Shown here in pieces: positions 25,435 through 35,000 of a stretch of DNA of 64,000 nucleotides. The stretch is from the NCBI RefSeq assembly GCF_900185645.1, contig NZ_FYAM01000006.1, positions 1-64,000 on the forward strand, in the 5' to 3' direction. A program made the position numbers and the translations under genes. How positions within the stretch are numbered: position 1 is the stretch's first letter; every line of letters begins with the position of its first letter. Source of the stretch: Clostridium sp. BSD9I1 (GTDB lineage Bacteria > Bacillota > Clostridia > Clostridiales > Clostridiaceae). The notes under the pieces were generated by a model, which ran no database searches, had not been told where the DNA came from, and saw only the letters and a program-made list of their open reading frames with translations.

Positions 25435-27918
25435 ATGGAGCTTAGTTTTTTAGGGGGAGCCTATGAAGTTGGGGCAAGTTCTATCCTAATCAATATAAAC
25501 GGTAAAAAAATTTTGCTTGATTCAGGAATAAGACAGGGAGTAGCAAAAGATTCACTACCTGATTTTAGGACTATTCAAGAAAAGGGTGGAATAGATGCTA
25601 TAATAATAAGCCATGCCCACATGGATCATACAGGGTCCCTCCCTATCATAAGTAAGGAATATCCAAATGCTAAAATTTATATGAATATCATGACCAAAGA
25701 TTTAGTAAGGGTGTTGCTTTATGACAGTTTAAAGATTATGAATAATCGTGAAGCAGAAATTCCTTTATATGCTGAACTAGATGTGAAAAATATGCTAGAT
25801 AGAGTATTTACTATAAATTATCAAGTTGAATTTCCAATGTTTGATGATTTAACAGTTACATTTTATAATGCTGGTCATATTGCAGGAGCTTCTTTAGTAT
25901 ACGTTAAGTCAGAAGAAGGAGCATTATTTTACTCTGGGGACTTTTCACTGTTTCCTCAAAGAACTGTAGAAGGAGCAAAGGTTCCAAAGCTGAGACCTGA
26001 TGCTGCTATATTTGAGTCAACCTATGGAGATAAGCTTCATTCAAATAGAGAATTAGAAGAAGAAAGGCTTATAAAGGTAGTTAATCAATGTGCTATAAAT
26101 AAAGGTAAAATGCTTATACCAGCCTTTGCATTAGGAAGAGCTCAAGAAATAATACTCATACTTAAAAAGGCAATAAATAAGGGACAGTTAAAAAATATAA
26201 ACATATATGTGGATGGAATGATAAGAAATATAAACAGTACATATATGCTCAATCCATTATATCTTAAAAATTCTTTAGGGAAAAAGATATTAAGAGGTAT
26301 AGAGCCTTTTTATGATGATTACATAAAGCCTATTAAAACTCCTGATGAAAGAGAAGAAATACTTAAAAAAGATGATGCAATTGTTATAATTTCAAGTTCA
26401 GGAATGTTAACGGGAGGGCCTAGCTTAGCCTATGCGGAAAAGATAGTTTCTATGGAAAATGGATACATAGTACTTACTGGATACCAAGATGAAGAAAGTC
26501 CAGGTAGAAAACTTTTAAGTCTTCTAGAAGCTATGCCGGGTGATAGAGTTCTTGAAATAAATAATAAAAGCATACCTGTAAAATGTTTTATAGAAAAGGT
26601 TGGGCTTTCAGCTCATGGAGATAAGAGTGAAATAAAGGCGCTTATCAATATGCTAGCGCCTAAAAATGTGTTTTTAGTTCATGGTAATGGAGAAATTATA
26701 GAGAATTTGGGGCATGAGCTTATACCAGAAATAAGGGCAAATATATTCGTTCCAAAGCTTGGAGACAACTATAGCATTAGTATAAAAAGTCCAAGAAAGC
26801 AGTGGAAAAAAGAATTTCAGCAGCTTTTGAACATAGAAGTGGAATTATGTGAAGAAAATATAAAGGATTTGTGGAAATTTATAAGAGAAAATTATGGAGA
26901 AAAGTTATTTACTGTAGAAGAGCTTATGTACTTATGGAGTGGAAGTAACAAGCATACTATAAGTTCCCTGGAAAAGCTTCAAGAGACTATTTTAAAATCT
27001 TTATATTTTGATACAGATAACAAAAGATTATTTTTATTTAAGGCAAAATCGGAAGAGGATGTTAAAGATGCCTTAACCCCAAAGGAATTAAAACCAAATG
27101 AACTTTCACAACTGGTGGAAAAGCATTTTAAGGAATATGCTTATAAAAAATCTGGATTTATATATGGGGAAAAGAAGGTGATACTTAGCTTTGATTTTCC
27201 TAGAATTGTACCAAATTCCATATATGAATCTATCAAAGGTTTTGAAGCAGAGACAGGGTGGGGAGTAGAAATAAGCAATGCTTTAAATATAAATAAAGCA
27301 GAGCAAGTTGTAAGGGAAGTTTTAAAGAATGCAGATGTAAAAAAGATATCTTTTAGAGGAAATGATACTGTGGTAACTCTAAATTCTAATTATAATATTA
27401 TGGATGAGAGGGAGAAATTTAAAGAAATCACAGGATGTAATTTAGAAGTTTTAACAAAGGGTAGTGCGAATGCAAATGAAGCTCTAAAGGAAAATCTACA
27501 AGAAAGTAGCAGTAGTTTTAAAATGGAACAAAACCAAGCACTTAGTTATATAGATGAAGATTTTAGAGAAGAAGAGTTTAAGCCTTACAAAAAAGGGATT
27601 AAAAATAATCGCTTAGGACAACATATTGAGCTATCCTTTATAACACCTGTTATAGGTGAAAAATATAAGGATAAAATAAAACAAATAGCTAATAAAACAG
27701 GATGGAACATGTCTATATCAAATTCATCAAATATGAATGAAATAATAAATATAGCTTCTTTATATTGCAGAGAAGAGGGAATAACTTTAAAGAAAAATCC
27801 TTCCTTTAACCAAGTAGAACTTACAGTAACTTTAAAAGTGGAAAGTGGAAGTGAGGAAGGAATTGAAACGATAAAGCAAAGAATTAAAAAAAGCACAGGA
27901 TGTAGGGTCATAATTTAA
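25435..27918 (+). CDS. Beta-CASP MBL-fold ribonuclease-like protein with long duplicated C-terminal region
   Basis: 827 residues. Residues 1-~440 are an MBL/beta-CASP nuclease of the CPSF73 type: SHAHMDHTGS (H60, H62, D64, H65), AGHIAGAS, YSGDFS, FESTYGD, FALGRAQE, SSSGMLTGGP and the later GLSAHGDKSE. Residues ~440-827 are unlike RNase J. They contain two similar segments, KVILSFDFPRIVPNSIYESI and HIELSFITPVIGEKYKDKI, each followed by a TGW...SIS/EIS motif and ending with ...TGCNLEV or ...TGCRVII. This points to an internal duplication, perhaps KH-like. RNA processing is the likely role. GGAGG is 6 nt upstream of the ATG. Confidence 0.82.
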   Translation: MELSFLGGAYEVGASSILININGKKILLDSGIRQGVAKDSLPDFRTIQEKGGIDAIIISHAHMDHTGSLPIISKEYPNAKIYMNIMTKDLVRVLLYDSLKIMNNREAEIPLYAELDVKNMLDRVFTINYQVEFPMFDDLTVTFYNAGHIAGASLVYVKSEEGALFYSGDFSLFPQRTVEGAKVPKLRPDAAIFESTYGDKLHSNRELEEERLIKVVNQCAINKGKMLIPAFALGRAQEIILILKKAINKGQLKNINIYVDGMIRNINSTYMLNPLYLKNSLGKKILRGIEPFYDDYIKPIKTPDEREEILKKDDAIVIISSSGMLTGGPSLAYAEKIVSMENGYIVLTGYQDEESPGRKLLSLLEAMPGDRVLEINNKSIPVKCFIEKVGLSAHGDKSEIKALINMLAPKNVFLVHGNGEIIENLGHELIPEIRANIFVPKLGDNYSISIKSPRKQWKKEFQQLLNIEVELCEENIKDLWKFIRENYGEKLFTVEELMYLWSGSNKHTISSLEKLQETILKSLYFDTDNKRLFLFKAKSEEDVKDALTPKELKPNELSQLVEKHFKEYAYKKSGFIYGEKKVILSFDFPRIVPNSIYESIKGFEAETGWGVEISNALNINKAEQVVREVLKNADVKKISFRGNDTVVTLNSNYNIMDEREKFKEITGCNLEVLTKGSANANEALKENLQESSSSFKMEQNQALSYIDEDFREEEFKPYKKGIKNNRLGQHIELSFITPVIGEKYKDKIKQIANKTGWNMSISNSSNMNEIINIASLYCREEGITLKKNPSFNQVELTVTLKVESGSEEGIETIKQRIKKSTGCRVII

Positions 27919-27928
27919 GTAAAATTTG

Positions 27929-27957
27929 TTTACAAATGAACATAATTATAATATAAT
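27929..27957 (+). promoter_or_regulatory. Sigma-A promoter of the T-box transcript
   Basis: TTTACA and TATAAT separated by 17 nt, shortly before the T-box leader. Confidence 0.65.
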
Positions 27958-27984
27958 GATATAAATTTATATTTTATAAATTTG

Positions 27985-28222
27985 AGGAAGGGAAAAGTAG
28001 ATATTAATTATCAACTATAGCGAGTGGGGGATGGTGAAAGCTCCGTGTTAAGATTAATATTGAAGGACATCCTGGAAAAGTTTACTTGAAAACATGTTGT
28101 AGGGTAAATCGGTATCCACCGTTATATGGAATAGAGATAACTTAAATTACTAAGTTAAGTAGGATGGCACCGTGAAGTATGTACTCTCACTCCTTGTATA
28201 GGAGTGAGAGTTTTTGTTTTGG
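27985..28222 (+). promoter_or_regulatory. T-box leader with first antiterminator and terminator
   Basis: Stem I region with ATGGTGAAAGCTCC at the distal loop is followed by the T-box sequence AGGATGGCACCGTGAA (28161-28176). A terminator comes next: ACTCTCACTCC/GGAGTGAGAGT plus a T-run (28183-28220). The candidate specifier stretch at 28056-28064 reads AAT-ATT-GAA, so an Asn codon (AAT), an Ile codon (ATT) and a Glu codon (GAA) are all in line. For the AspRS gene downstream, tRNA-Asn reading is the best inference. Confidence 0.88.
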
Positions 28223-28347
28223 TGTATCTTATAATATCCTTATCGGGAATGGATCCGCCCGAAAGGCTTAATTTGTATTTAGGTTAATAAGGGTGGCATC
28301 GCGACGTTTCGCCCCTTGGAGTATTTCCAAGGGGTTTTGTTTTTTTA
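28223..28347 (+). promoter_or_regulatory. Second T-box antiterminator/terminator unit
   Basis: A second conserved T-box sequence, AAGGGTGGCATCGCGA (28289-28304), lies ~130 nt after the first. It is followed by a second terminator, CCCCTTGGA/TCCAAGGGG plus a long T-run (28312-28347). Between them, ATGGATCCGCCCGAAAGGC resembles the region before an antiterminator. There is not enough room for a complete second stem I, so this is a partial duplication of the expression platform, giving two terminators in series. Confidence 0.85.
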
Positions 28348-28374
28348 TTAAGAAATAATAAGGAGGATCAAGTT

Positions 28375-29661
28375 ATGAAAAGAGTGCTTGTAGAACAGTT
28401 GAAAAATCATATAGATGAAGAAGTTTTGATTAAAGGATGGGTTGCTAGAATAAGAAAGCTAAAATCAGTTACATTTTTAATAATAAGGGATAGGACTGGT
28501 TTAGTTCAATGCATTGCTACTAATGAATTTATGGAAGCTAGGTTTATAAAGCTTGAAACAGTAGTTTCAATTATAGGCAGTGTTGTTGAAGGGAACAACT
28601 CATATAATCCATTTGAAGTACAAATTAAAAGCATGGAGATATTAAGCCAGGTGACAGAAGAACTTCCTATAGAGATAAATAAAAAAGACCTTGAGGTAAA
28701 TCTAGATGTGATGCTAAATAATAGGGTATTAAGTCTAAGGCATGAGAAGAAGAATGCTATATTTAAGGTTCAAAATATAATAGTAGAGGCATTCAGAGAA
28801 TTCTTAAAAGGAGAGGGATTTACAGAGATATTTACTCCTAAAATAGTTGCGGAAGGCGCAGAGGGAGGAAGTGAGGTTTTTTTAGTTAAATATTTTGAGG
28901 AGAATGCTTACTTAGCTCAAAGTCCTCAATTTTATAAACAAATGATGGTGGGTGCAGGCTTTGAGAGAGTTTTTGAAATAGGGCATGCCTATAGGGCTGA
29001 GGAGCACAACACAAACAGACATCTCAATGAATATGTAAGTATGGACCTTGAAATGGGCTTTATAGATGGGTTTGAAGATATTATGGACATTGAAGAAAAA
29101 TTTATAAGACACATGCTATTAAGTTTAGACGAGAGAGGAGCAAAATATATAGAACTTTTAGGAGCTTCTCTTCCTGTTATAGAGAATAAAATACCAAAGA
29201 TAAAATTTAATGATGCTATTAATATATTAAATACAATGTATAAGAAAACTCTATCAGGAGATTTAGATCCAGAGGGAGAGAGGTTAATATGTAGTTATGT
29301 AAAGGAAAAATATAATTCGGATTTTGTATTTATAACCCACTACTCAAGAGAAAAAAGACCTATGTACACCATGCCAAGTGGCGAAGAAGAAACTAAAAGC
29401 TTTGACCTTTTATTTAGGGGTATAGAGATAACCACAGGAGGACAAAGAATTCATGATTATAATATGCTTATAAATAATATGCTTTACAAAGGGCTAAATC
29501 CTAACAATTATGAGTACTATTTAAATACTTTCAAGTATGGAATTCCTCCACATGGAGGGCTTGCAATTGGACTAGAAAGGTTAACAGCTATGATACTTGG
29601 ACTGAGCAATGTAAGAGAAACATCTCTTTTCCCAAGGGATAGAACAAGGCTTCAACCATAA
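28375..29661 (+). CDS. aspS: Aspartyl-tRNA synthetase, archaeal type (probably nondiscriminating AspRS)
   Basis: 428 residues, much shorter than bacterial AspRS (~590) because it lacks the GAD insertion domain. It has an OB-fold anticodon domain (GWVARIRKLKSVTFLIIRD), then class II motifs: motif 2 FEIGHAYRAEEHNTNRHLNE and motif 3 GLAIGLERLTAMILGL, ending FPRDRTRLQP as in archaeal AspRS. AsnRS would share the fold, but the FPRD ending favours AspRS. In clostridia such enzymes charge tRNA-Asn with Asp for GatCAB amidation. GatCAB genes are not adjacent here. AAGGAGGA precedes the ATG. Confidence 0.88.
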   Translation: MKRVLVEQLKNHIDEEVLIKGWVARIRKLKSVTFLIIRDRTGLVQCIATNEFMEARFIKLETVVSIIGSVVEGNNSYNPFEVQIKSMEILSQVTEELPIEINKKDLEVNLDVMLNNRVLSLRHEKKNAIFKVQNIIVEAFREFLKGEGFTEIFTPKIVAEGAEGGSEVFLVKYFEENAYLAQSPQFYKQMMVGAGFERVFEIGHAYRAEEHNTNRHLNEYVSMDLEMGFIDGFEDIMDIEEKFIRHMLLSLDERGAKYIELLGASLPVIENKIPKIKFNDAINILNTMYKKTLSGDLDPEGERLICSYVKEKYNSDFVFITHYSREKRPMYTMPSGEEETKSFDLLFRGIEITTGGQRIHDYNMLINNMLYKGLNPNNYEYYLNTFKYGIPPHGGLAIGLERLTAMILGLSNVRETSLFPRDRTRLQP

Positions 29662-29675
29662 ATGATTATTTAAAG

Positions 29676-29716
29676 AAATAGTAGCTATCCATTTGTAGTT
29701 CGAGCTACTATTTTCT
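29676..29716 (+). terminator. Intrinsic terminator
   Basis: AAATAGTAGCT/AGCTACTATTT stem followed by TCTTG, 15 nt after the AspRS stop, so that gene appears monocistronic. Confidence 0.75.
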
Positions 29717-29856
29717 TGCTATTCTTAAATTAATATTAGATAATATTATGTTATAAAGGAATGTGGTATCATATTTATAAATATAGAATCAGAAAAAAAT
29801 ATTAGGTGTTTTTTCTATAAATAACACTATTAATATTGGGAAGGGAAAAATGTGCA

Positions 29857-30654
29857 ATGACATTTATAATTGAATTGCTAATTAGAACTTGTATAGAAAC
29901 AGTATATCTTACAGGAATGGTTATTCTAGTTGGATTACTTCTGGGAGTATTAAGAAATAATTCTATGAAAAATTTTCAGAGAAGTTTTGGAACTAAAGCA
30001 GTAATGATAACAGGGGTTATTGGTGTTCCAATACATGAATTGAGTCACGCCATATTTGCTCTATTATTTGGACATAAGATTACTCGTATAAAATTACTTC
30101 AAAAACCAGATGAAAAGGGGGTAATGGGTTATGTACAACACAGCTATAACCAAGGTAGTATTTATCAGCAGGCAGGAAATCTTTTTATAGGTATAGCACC
30201 TATATTTGGAGGAGCTTTTTCTATAATAGCTTTAATAAGGTTTATAATACCACAAGCCTATAACAGCTTTATTAATATATTAGTTAAAGGCCTACATGTT
30301 ACAGTATTAAATAAAAGTACAATTGAAGAAATAATTAATTCTTATTCAGAGCTAGTAAAAGTTATTTTCTCCTTCAGGAACTTTGAGAATCCATACTTTT
30401 ACGTATTTTTATTTATAGCTATATGTATATCATCTCATATATCTTTAAGTTATGCGGACATAAAGGGAGCTTCCAGAGGATTAGGGGTTATATTTCTAAT
30501 ATTACTTGTACTGAATGCTTTAAATTTATCAAAATATATATTAGCTATTGATTTAATAAAGTATAATATTTTGATAACAGGGGTTCTAATTGTAGCTTTG
30601 ATACTTTCAGCAGTAACACTTTTAATAAGTCTAATTTCCATTAGTATAAGTTAG
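29857..30654 (+). CDS. Membrane protein with HExxH motif (putative membrane metalloprotease-like)
   Basis: 265 residues from ATG 29857, downstream of GAAGGGAA; the TTG at 29836 lies before that site. About seven hydrophobic segments are visible. A zinc-binding type motif HELSH (in GVPIHELSHAIFALLFGHK) sits at the end of the second helix, as in M50-like intramembrane proteases. Near the middle is GNLFIGIAPIFGGAFS, resembling the second conserved M50 region, although the usual NPDG/LDG aspartate is not evident. A second conserved aspartate (SYADIKGASRGL) is present. Protease activity is plausible but uncertain. Confidence 0.65.
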   Translation: MTFIIELLIRTCIETVYLTGMVILVGLLLGVLRNNSMKNFQRSFGTKAVMITGVIGVPIHELSHAIFALLFGHKITRIKLLQKPDEKGVMGYVQHSYNQGSIYQQAGNLFIGIAPIFGGAFSIIALIRFIIPQAYNSFINILVKGLHVTVLNKSTIEEIINSYSELVKVIFSFRNFENPYFYVFLFIAICISSHISLSYADIKGASRGLGVIFLILLVLNALNLSKYILAIDLIKYNILITGVLIVALILSAVTLLISLISISIS

Positions 30655-30757
30655 GAATGAGGATAGGCATTTATTTAATTCCAAGGCCCTAACAGCAGAT
30701 GAATTAAATGATGCAACAGATATAATTGCGTCAATAATCCTTCAGATGCAAAAATAA
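30650..30757 (+). pseudogene. Possible short coding remnant
   Basis: An open frame of ~35 codons ends with LTADELNDATDIIASIILQMQK and a TAA. It looks like a real protein C-terminus but has no start codon or ribosome site, and is bounded upstream by a stop in the end of the previous gene. It may be a decayed gene fragment. The source gene is not recognised. Confidence 0.3.
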
Positions 30758-30846
30758 TGATTATTAATTAATATCAATTATAGACTAATTTGGAAATTAG
30801 ATGTATAATGAATATAATATATTATGGTGAAAGAGGGGGATTCCTA

Positions 30847-31236
30847 ATGTATGAATTTAAAGAAGAATATAAGACTGGAATAGATTTCATAGATGAACAA
30901 CATAAAGTACTCTTTGAAATAGCTGAAAAAACCTATAATTTACTAAAAAATGAGTTTGCAATTGATAAATACGATAAAATAGTGGCATTAATAAAGGAAC
31001 TTCAAGACTATACTATTTTTCATTTTACAGCTGAAGAAGAATACATGAAAAGTATTAATTATAAAAGAATGTTCACTCAAAAGGTTGAGCATGATGCATT
31101 TATAAAAAGAATTAATGATGTAAATTTTTCAAAGATTGATGAAGATCAAGATGAATATATAATTAGCATATTACAACTTTTAAATGACTGGTTAACAGGA
31201 CATATCTTTTCAAATGACAAGCTTATAGGAAAATAA
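30847..31236 (+). CDS. Bacteriohemerythrin
   Basis: 129 residues from ATG 30847, with GAGGGGG upstream. The five-histidine plus carboxylate diiron site is visible: GIDFIDEQHKVLFE, FHFTAEEEYM and VEHDAFIKRI, and the late GHIFSNDKLIGK. This matches hemerythrin proteins that bind O2 at a diiron centre in the cytoplasm. It is a single-domain form, not fused to a signalling protein. A role in oxygen scavenging or sensing in an anaerobe is inferred. It is followed by ~790 bp without a gene. Confidence 0.92.
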   Translation: MYEFKEEYKTGIDFIDEQHKVLFEIAEKTYNLLKNEFAIDKYDKIVALIKELQDYTIFHFTAEEEYMKSINYKRMFTQKVEHDAFIKRINDVNFSKIDEDQDEYIISILQLLNDWLTGHIFSNDKLIGK

Positions 31237-31250
31237 TTTAGAAATAGTAC

Positions 31251-31480
31251 GACACTTTTAATGCTGGATGACGTATAGAATTTTCATCTAGGAAGGCGTT
31301 CATTTCGCTAAAAAGGGCTAATATTTATAAATTTAAAATACCTAAACCTCCTAAACTCGCCATAGGCTCAAACAGTAGGAGGTTCTTAACGTTATTTTAA
31401 ATTTATAAATAAAGCCCTTTTAAAGCTCATTCAATGCCTTCTACGATGAAAATTCTATACTCTCCAGCATTAAAAGTATC
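31251..31480 (+). repeat. Palindromic element, copy A
   Basis: A ~220-bp near-palindrome. The ends TTTTAATGCTGG and CCAGCATTAAAA are perfect inverted copies, and the internal arms AAAAGGGCTAATATTTATAA and TTTATAAATAAAGCCCTTTT pair almost fully. The centre carries CTAAACTCG and CAGTAGGAGGTTCTTAACG. Three related copies occur in this window (31783, 60265, 63657), with arms that differ but still pair. Orientation is defined here by this copy. Confidence 0.85.
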
Positions 31481-31782
31481 TTCATGAAAACTGCTGAAGG
31501 AAGAAATTCAGTGAACTGAATTTCTAAAATATTTTAAGACTTATCACATAAAAATATTTTAGGGCGGTAGTCTTGGAAGTCACAAGAACTTATACGAAAT
31601 AAATGACGAAATTTAATTTACAAGTTAAAGATATGAGAGTATGATAAAAGGTTCTTAATAAAAAAATAGGATGATTAATAATTTCCGACCTGTCGGTCTT
31701 TGGGCTTACCAGCCCTTTGCTAAGTGTCAATTCAAAGGAATTTCGTCAAATCGAAATTCCCTCATTCAGCAGTGTGGATGAA
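31481..31782. other. Structured spacer between palindromic elements A and B
   Basis: No gene. Directly beside copy A is the hairpin AGAAATTCAG/CTGAATTTCT (31502-31525), and beside copy B the hairpin GGAATTTCG/CGAAATTCC (31737-31760). The linkers TCTTCATGAAAACTGCTGAA and TTCAGCAGTGTGGATGAAGA are inverted relatives, so the two sides form one larger inverted repeat. The centre (31686-31725) contains small hairpins GACC/GGTC and GGGC/GCCC. The pieces look like RNA-type structure or the inner ends of a mobile element. Confidence 0.6.
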
Positions 31783-32016
31783 GACATTTTTAATGTTAAA
31801 TTTAGTATGGGTTCTGCATTGTAGAAAGCATTGAACAAGCAATTAGAAGCTCTTTATCTCTCAATTCAAAACACCGTAAAGAACTTTCTACTGTCTGAGC
31901 GGCAGCGAGTTTAGAAAATTTAGGTGATTTAAATTGAGAGATATTAGAGCTTCTTTGCGCAGTGAACGCTTTCTTAAATGCAGAACCCATACGGAAGATT
32001 TAGCATTAAAAACGTC
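31783..32016 (-). repeat. Palindromic element, copy B (inverted relative to A)
   Basis: Same family as copy A on the opposite strand. Outer ends are TTTTTAATGTTAAAT and TTTAGCATTAAAAA. Inner arms CTCTCAATT and AATTGAGAG replace the sequences of copy A but still pair perfectly. The centre reads CTGTCTGAGCGGCAGCGAGT. It ends 12 nt before the nrdJ stop, so it also sits where the nrdJ terminator would be. Confidence 0.85.
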
Positions 32017-32028
32017 GTAATATCCTTT

Positions 32029-35000
32029 TTAGCTGCATCCAGTAGTGGAGCCACAGTCTAAGCAAACCATGCAGGTTCCATTTCTAACCATTCTTGTGCT
32101 AGAACAATGAGGGCAGGTAGAGCCGTAAACTCTTTCTCCATCTACTTTTTCACCCCCAAAAGTTGTAAAGCTTGCTTCCAATGTTGATGATGAAGAAGAT
32201 ATGGCTGTTATTTCGGGGCAATCGGTAGTTTTTTGATCTTCAATAATATCCTCAGTTGAAATTATATTTGTCTTATTCGTGTTTGAGTCGTAGCTTTCAG
32301 GTCTTACCTGACACCTTGAATAATCATCAAGTTCTATATCTATAATCTTACTTATAAGATCAGATATAGAGGATACATATTTAATATAAGGATGCTTTTG
32401 AACAAAGCCATATGGTTCGTATTTTTGGCCTCTAAGCATTCTTGCAATGTCCTGAGGTGGTACATGGTATTGAAGCATTACTGAGATTGACTTAGAAAGT
32501 GAATTTAAAAGTCCAGTAATTATAGTTCCTTCTCTATCTGTAGTTATATATATTTCAGATATTTCTCCATTTTCACGTCTATTAACTGTAGTATATATCT
32601 TAACGTCATTTATTTGAGCAGGGTGAGTAGTGCCGCGTCTAATACCTGCTGCTTTGTCACGTCTTGGTCCTTTAACACCCTTTTGAAGTTCCCTTGCTTT
32701 TTCAAGTAATGCATTATAGGTTAAAGATTCAAGTTTTACTTCTGTATCAGAATTTAAACTTGTATTTAAAGGCTGACTTGCCTTAGAGCCATCTCTATAA
32801 AGAGTAATACCCTTAATTCCAAGTTTCCAAGAAGTTAAAACAACTTGTTTAAAATCTTCCACTGTAGCAGTTTTTGGAAGATTAACTGTTTTCGAGATAG
32901 CTCCAGATATAAGTGGGGTAAGCGCAGCAACCATTTTCACATGACCCATAGGATTTATATATCTTTCACCACTACCACAGCGATTTGCAGTATCAAATAT
33001 GGCTAAGTGTTCATCTTTCAAATGAGGAGCACCTTCGATTTTGCCATCTATTACTTTATCATGTTCTTTTCTAAGTATATAATCCATTATATCTCCAATT
33101 TGAACTTCATTATAGCCTAAGTTCTTAAGTGAAGTTTTTATAACAGGATTTATAACTGTCATCATTCCGCCACCAACAAGCTTTTTATAAACAATATGGC
33201 TAAAGAATGGTTCAATTGAAGTCGCTCCAGAATCCATGGCAAAAGAAATAGTTCCTGTAGGTGCAATTACAGATACCTGTGCGTTTCTATAACCATACTG
33301 TTCACCATTTTTAAGGGCATTAGTCCAACACTCCTTAAGTAGCAAACTTACATTTTTCAAACATTCCTTTGAAAGTATATCATGATTGATTTTAATAGGG
33401 TTATATTTTAAATCCTCACAATCTAAATCAATATCTGTACCATCAGTATTAATAGCGCCAGCAACCCTTGAGTGATTTCTTATAACCTTAAGCATATATG
33501 ATTTATTTATGTCATATTTATCAAAGGTTCCGATTTCCTTAGCCATTAAAGATGATACAAAATAGGAATGGCCTGTAAGTATTCCTGTTAGGGACGCGGC
33601 AAGTGTTCTTCCTTCTTCAGAATCATATGGGTATCCCATCACCATAAGAAGTGATGCAAGATTGCTTACTCCAAGCCCTGTGGTTCTAAATATATATGTT
33701 TTTCTTGCTATGTCTTCTGTAGGGAACTGCCCCCAGTGTATTGAAGCTTCAAGTATAAGTTGAGTAAGTCCTATAATATGAACATATCCTTCTAAATCTA
33801 TATTTTTCTTTTGGTCATCATAAAATTTGTAAAGATTTATTGATGCCAAATTACAAGATGTATCATCTAAAAAAGCATATTCCCCGCAAGGATTAGTTGA
33901 ATTTATTTTATTATAGTGGGCCCCATAAACTCCATCTTCTCCAGCAGGACAAGTATGCCAAGCGTTAAAGGTATCTAAAAACTGAGGAGCAGGGTCTGCA
34001 CAAGCCCATGCGGAGTTATTAAATGCATCCCATAGAGCTTTAACTTTAACATTTTTATCTAGCTTTTTATCAACTCGTCCCTTAAGATCGATAATTGCTT
34101 CAGGATCTTTATGTAAGTTTTCTACTTTGCTCATAAATTCATTAGAAAATCTCACAGAGTTATTGCTATTTTGTCCTGAGACAGTTTCGTAAGCCTCGCC
34201 GTCCATATCCATATCATAACCCATTTTTCCTAGAGCTTTAACCTTTTCTTCTTCATGGGCTTTCCAAGTTATAAAATCCATTATTTCAGGATGATCTATA
34301 TCAAGGCATACCATTTTAGCAGCACGTCTTGTTGTACCACCAGATTTTATGGCACCTGCATTACGATCAAGACCTTTTAAAAAGCTCATAAGACCTGAAG
34401 ATACTCCGCCACCAGAAAGATGTTCACCTCTAGCTCTAATGCTTGAAAAATTGCTACCAGTACCAGAACCACCCTTAAATAGTTTAGTTTCTGTTACATA
34501 TTGTTCTGAAATAGAATGAGGTCCTAAAAGTTTATCCTCTACAGAAAGTATAAAACAAGCTGAAGCTTGAGTTCTCGTGTAATTATCTTCACTTTCAACT
34601 ATTTTTCCAAGGGTTTCATCATAATAATAAGTACCTTGTTTACTACCTTTTATATTATAGGAATGAGAAAGCCCTGTATTGAACCATTGAGGAGAATTTG
34701 GGGCATACATCTGATTAAGTAAACCATATACCATTTCATCATAAAATATAGATTTTTCCTCTTCAGTTTTTAAAAGGCCTTCATTTATTAAAGCTTCTGT
34801 CCAAAAATTCACCATTCTATGAGCTACCATTTTCATACTGTTTTCATAACCACACTCGTTTGGAACTCCAGCTTTTCTAAAATACTTAGAAGCAATAATA
34901 TCACAGGCATTTTGAGAATAATGTTCAGGAAATTCTAAATCCTTCATATCCACTAGTACTTTTGAAGTTTTATGATCTTTTAAAAATACATCTACTTTTT

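Noticed and set aside
31802-31990. 62-codon frame on the minus strand within palindromic copy B
   Set aside because: It lies entirely inside the palindrome and has no ribosome site; equivalent frames are not kept in copies A, C and D.
31251-32016. CRISPR array
   Set aside because: The repeats are long palindromes in inverted order without regular short repeats and unique spacers; no cas genes are nearby.
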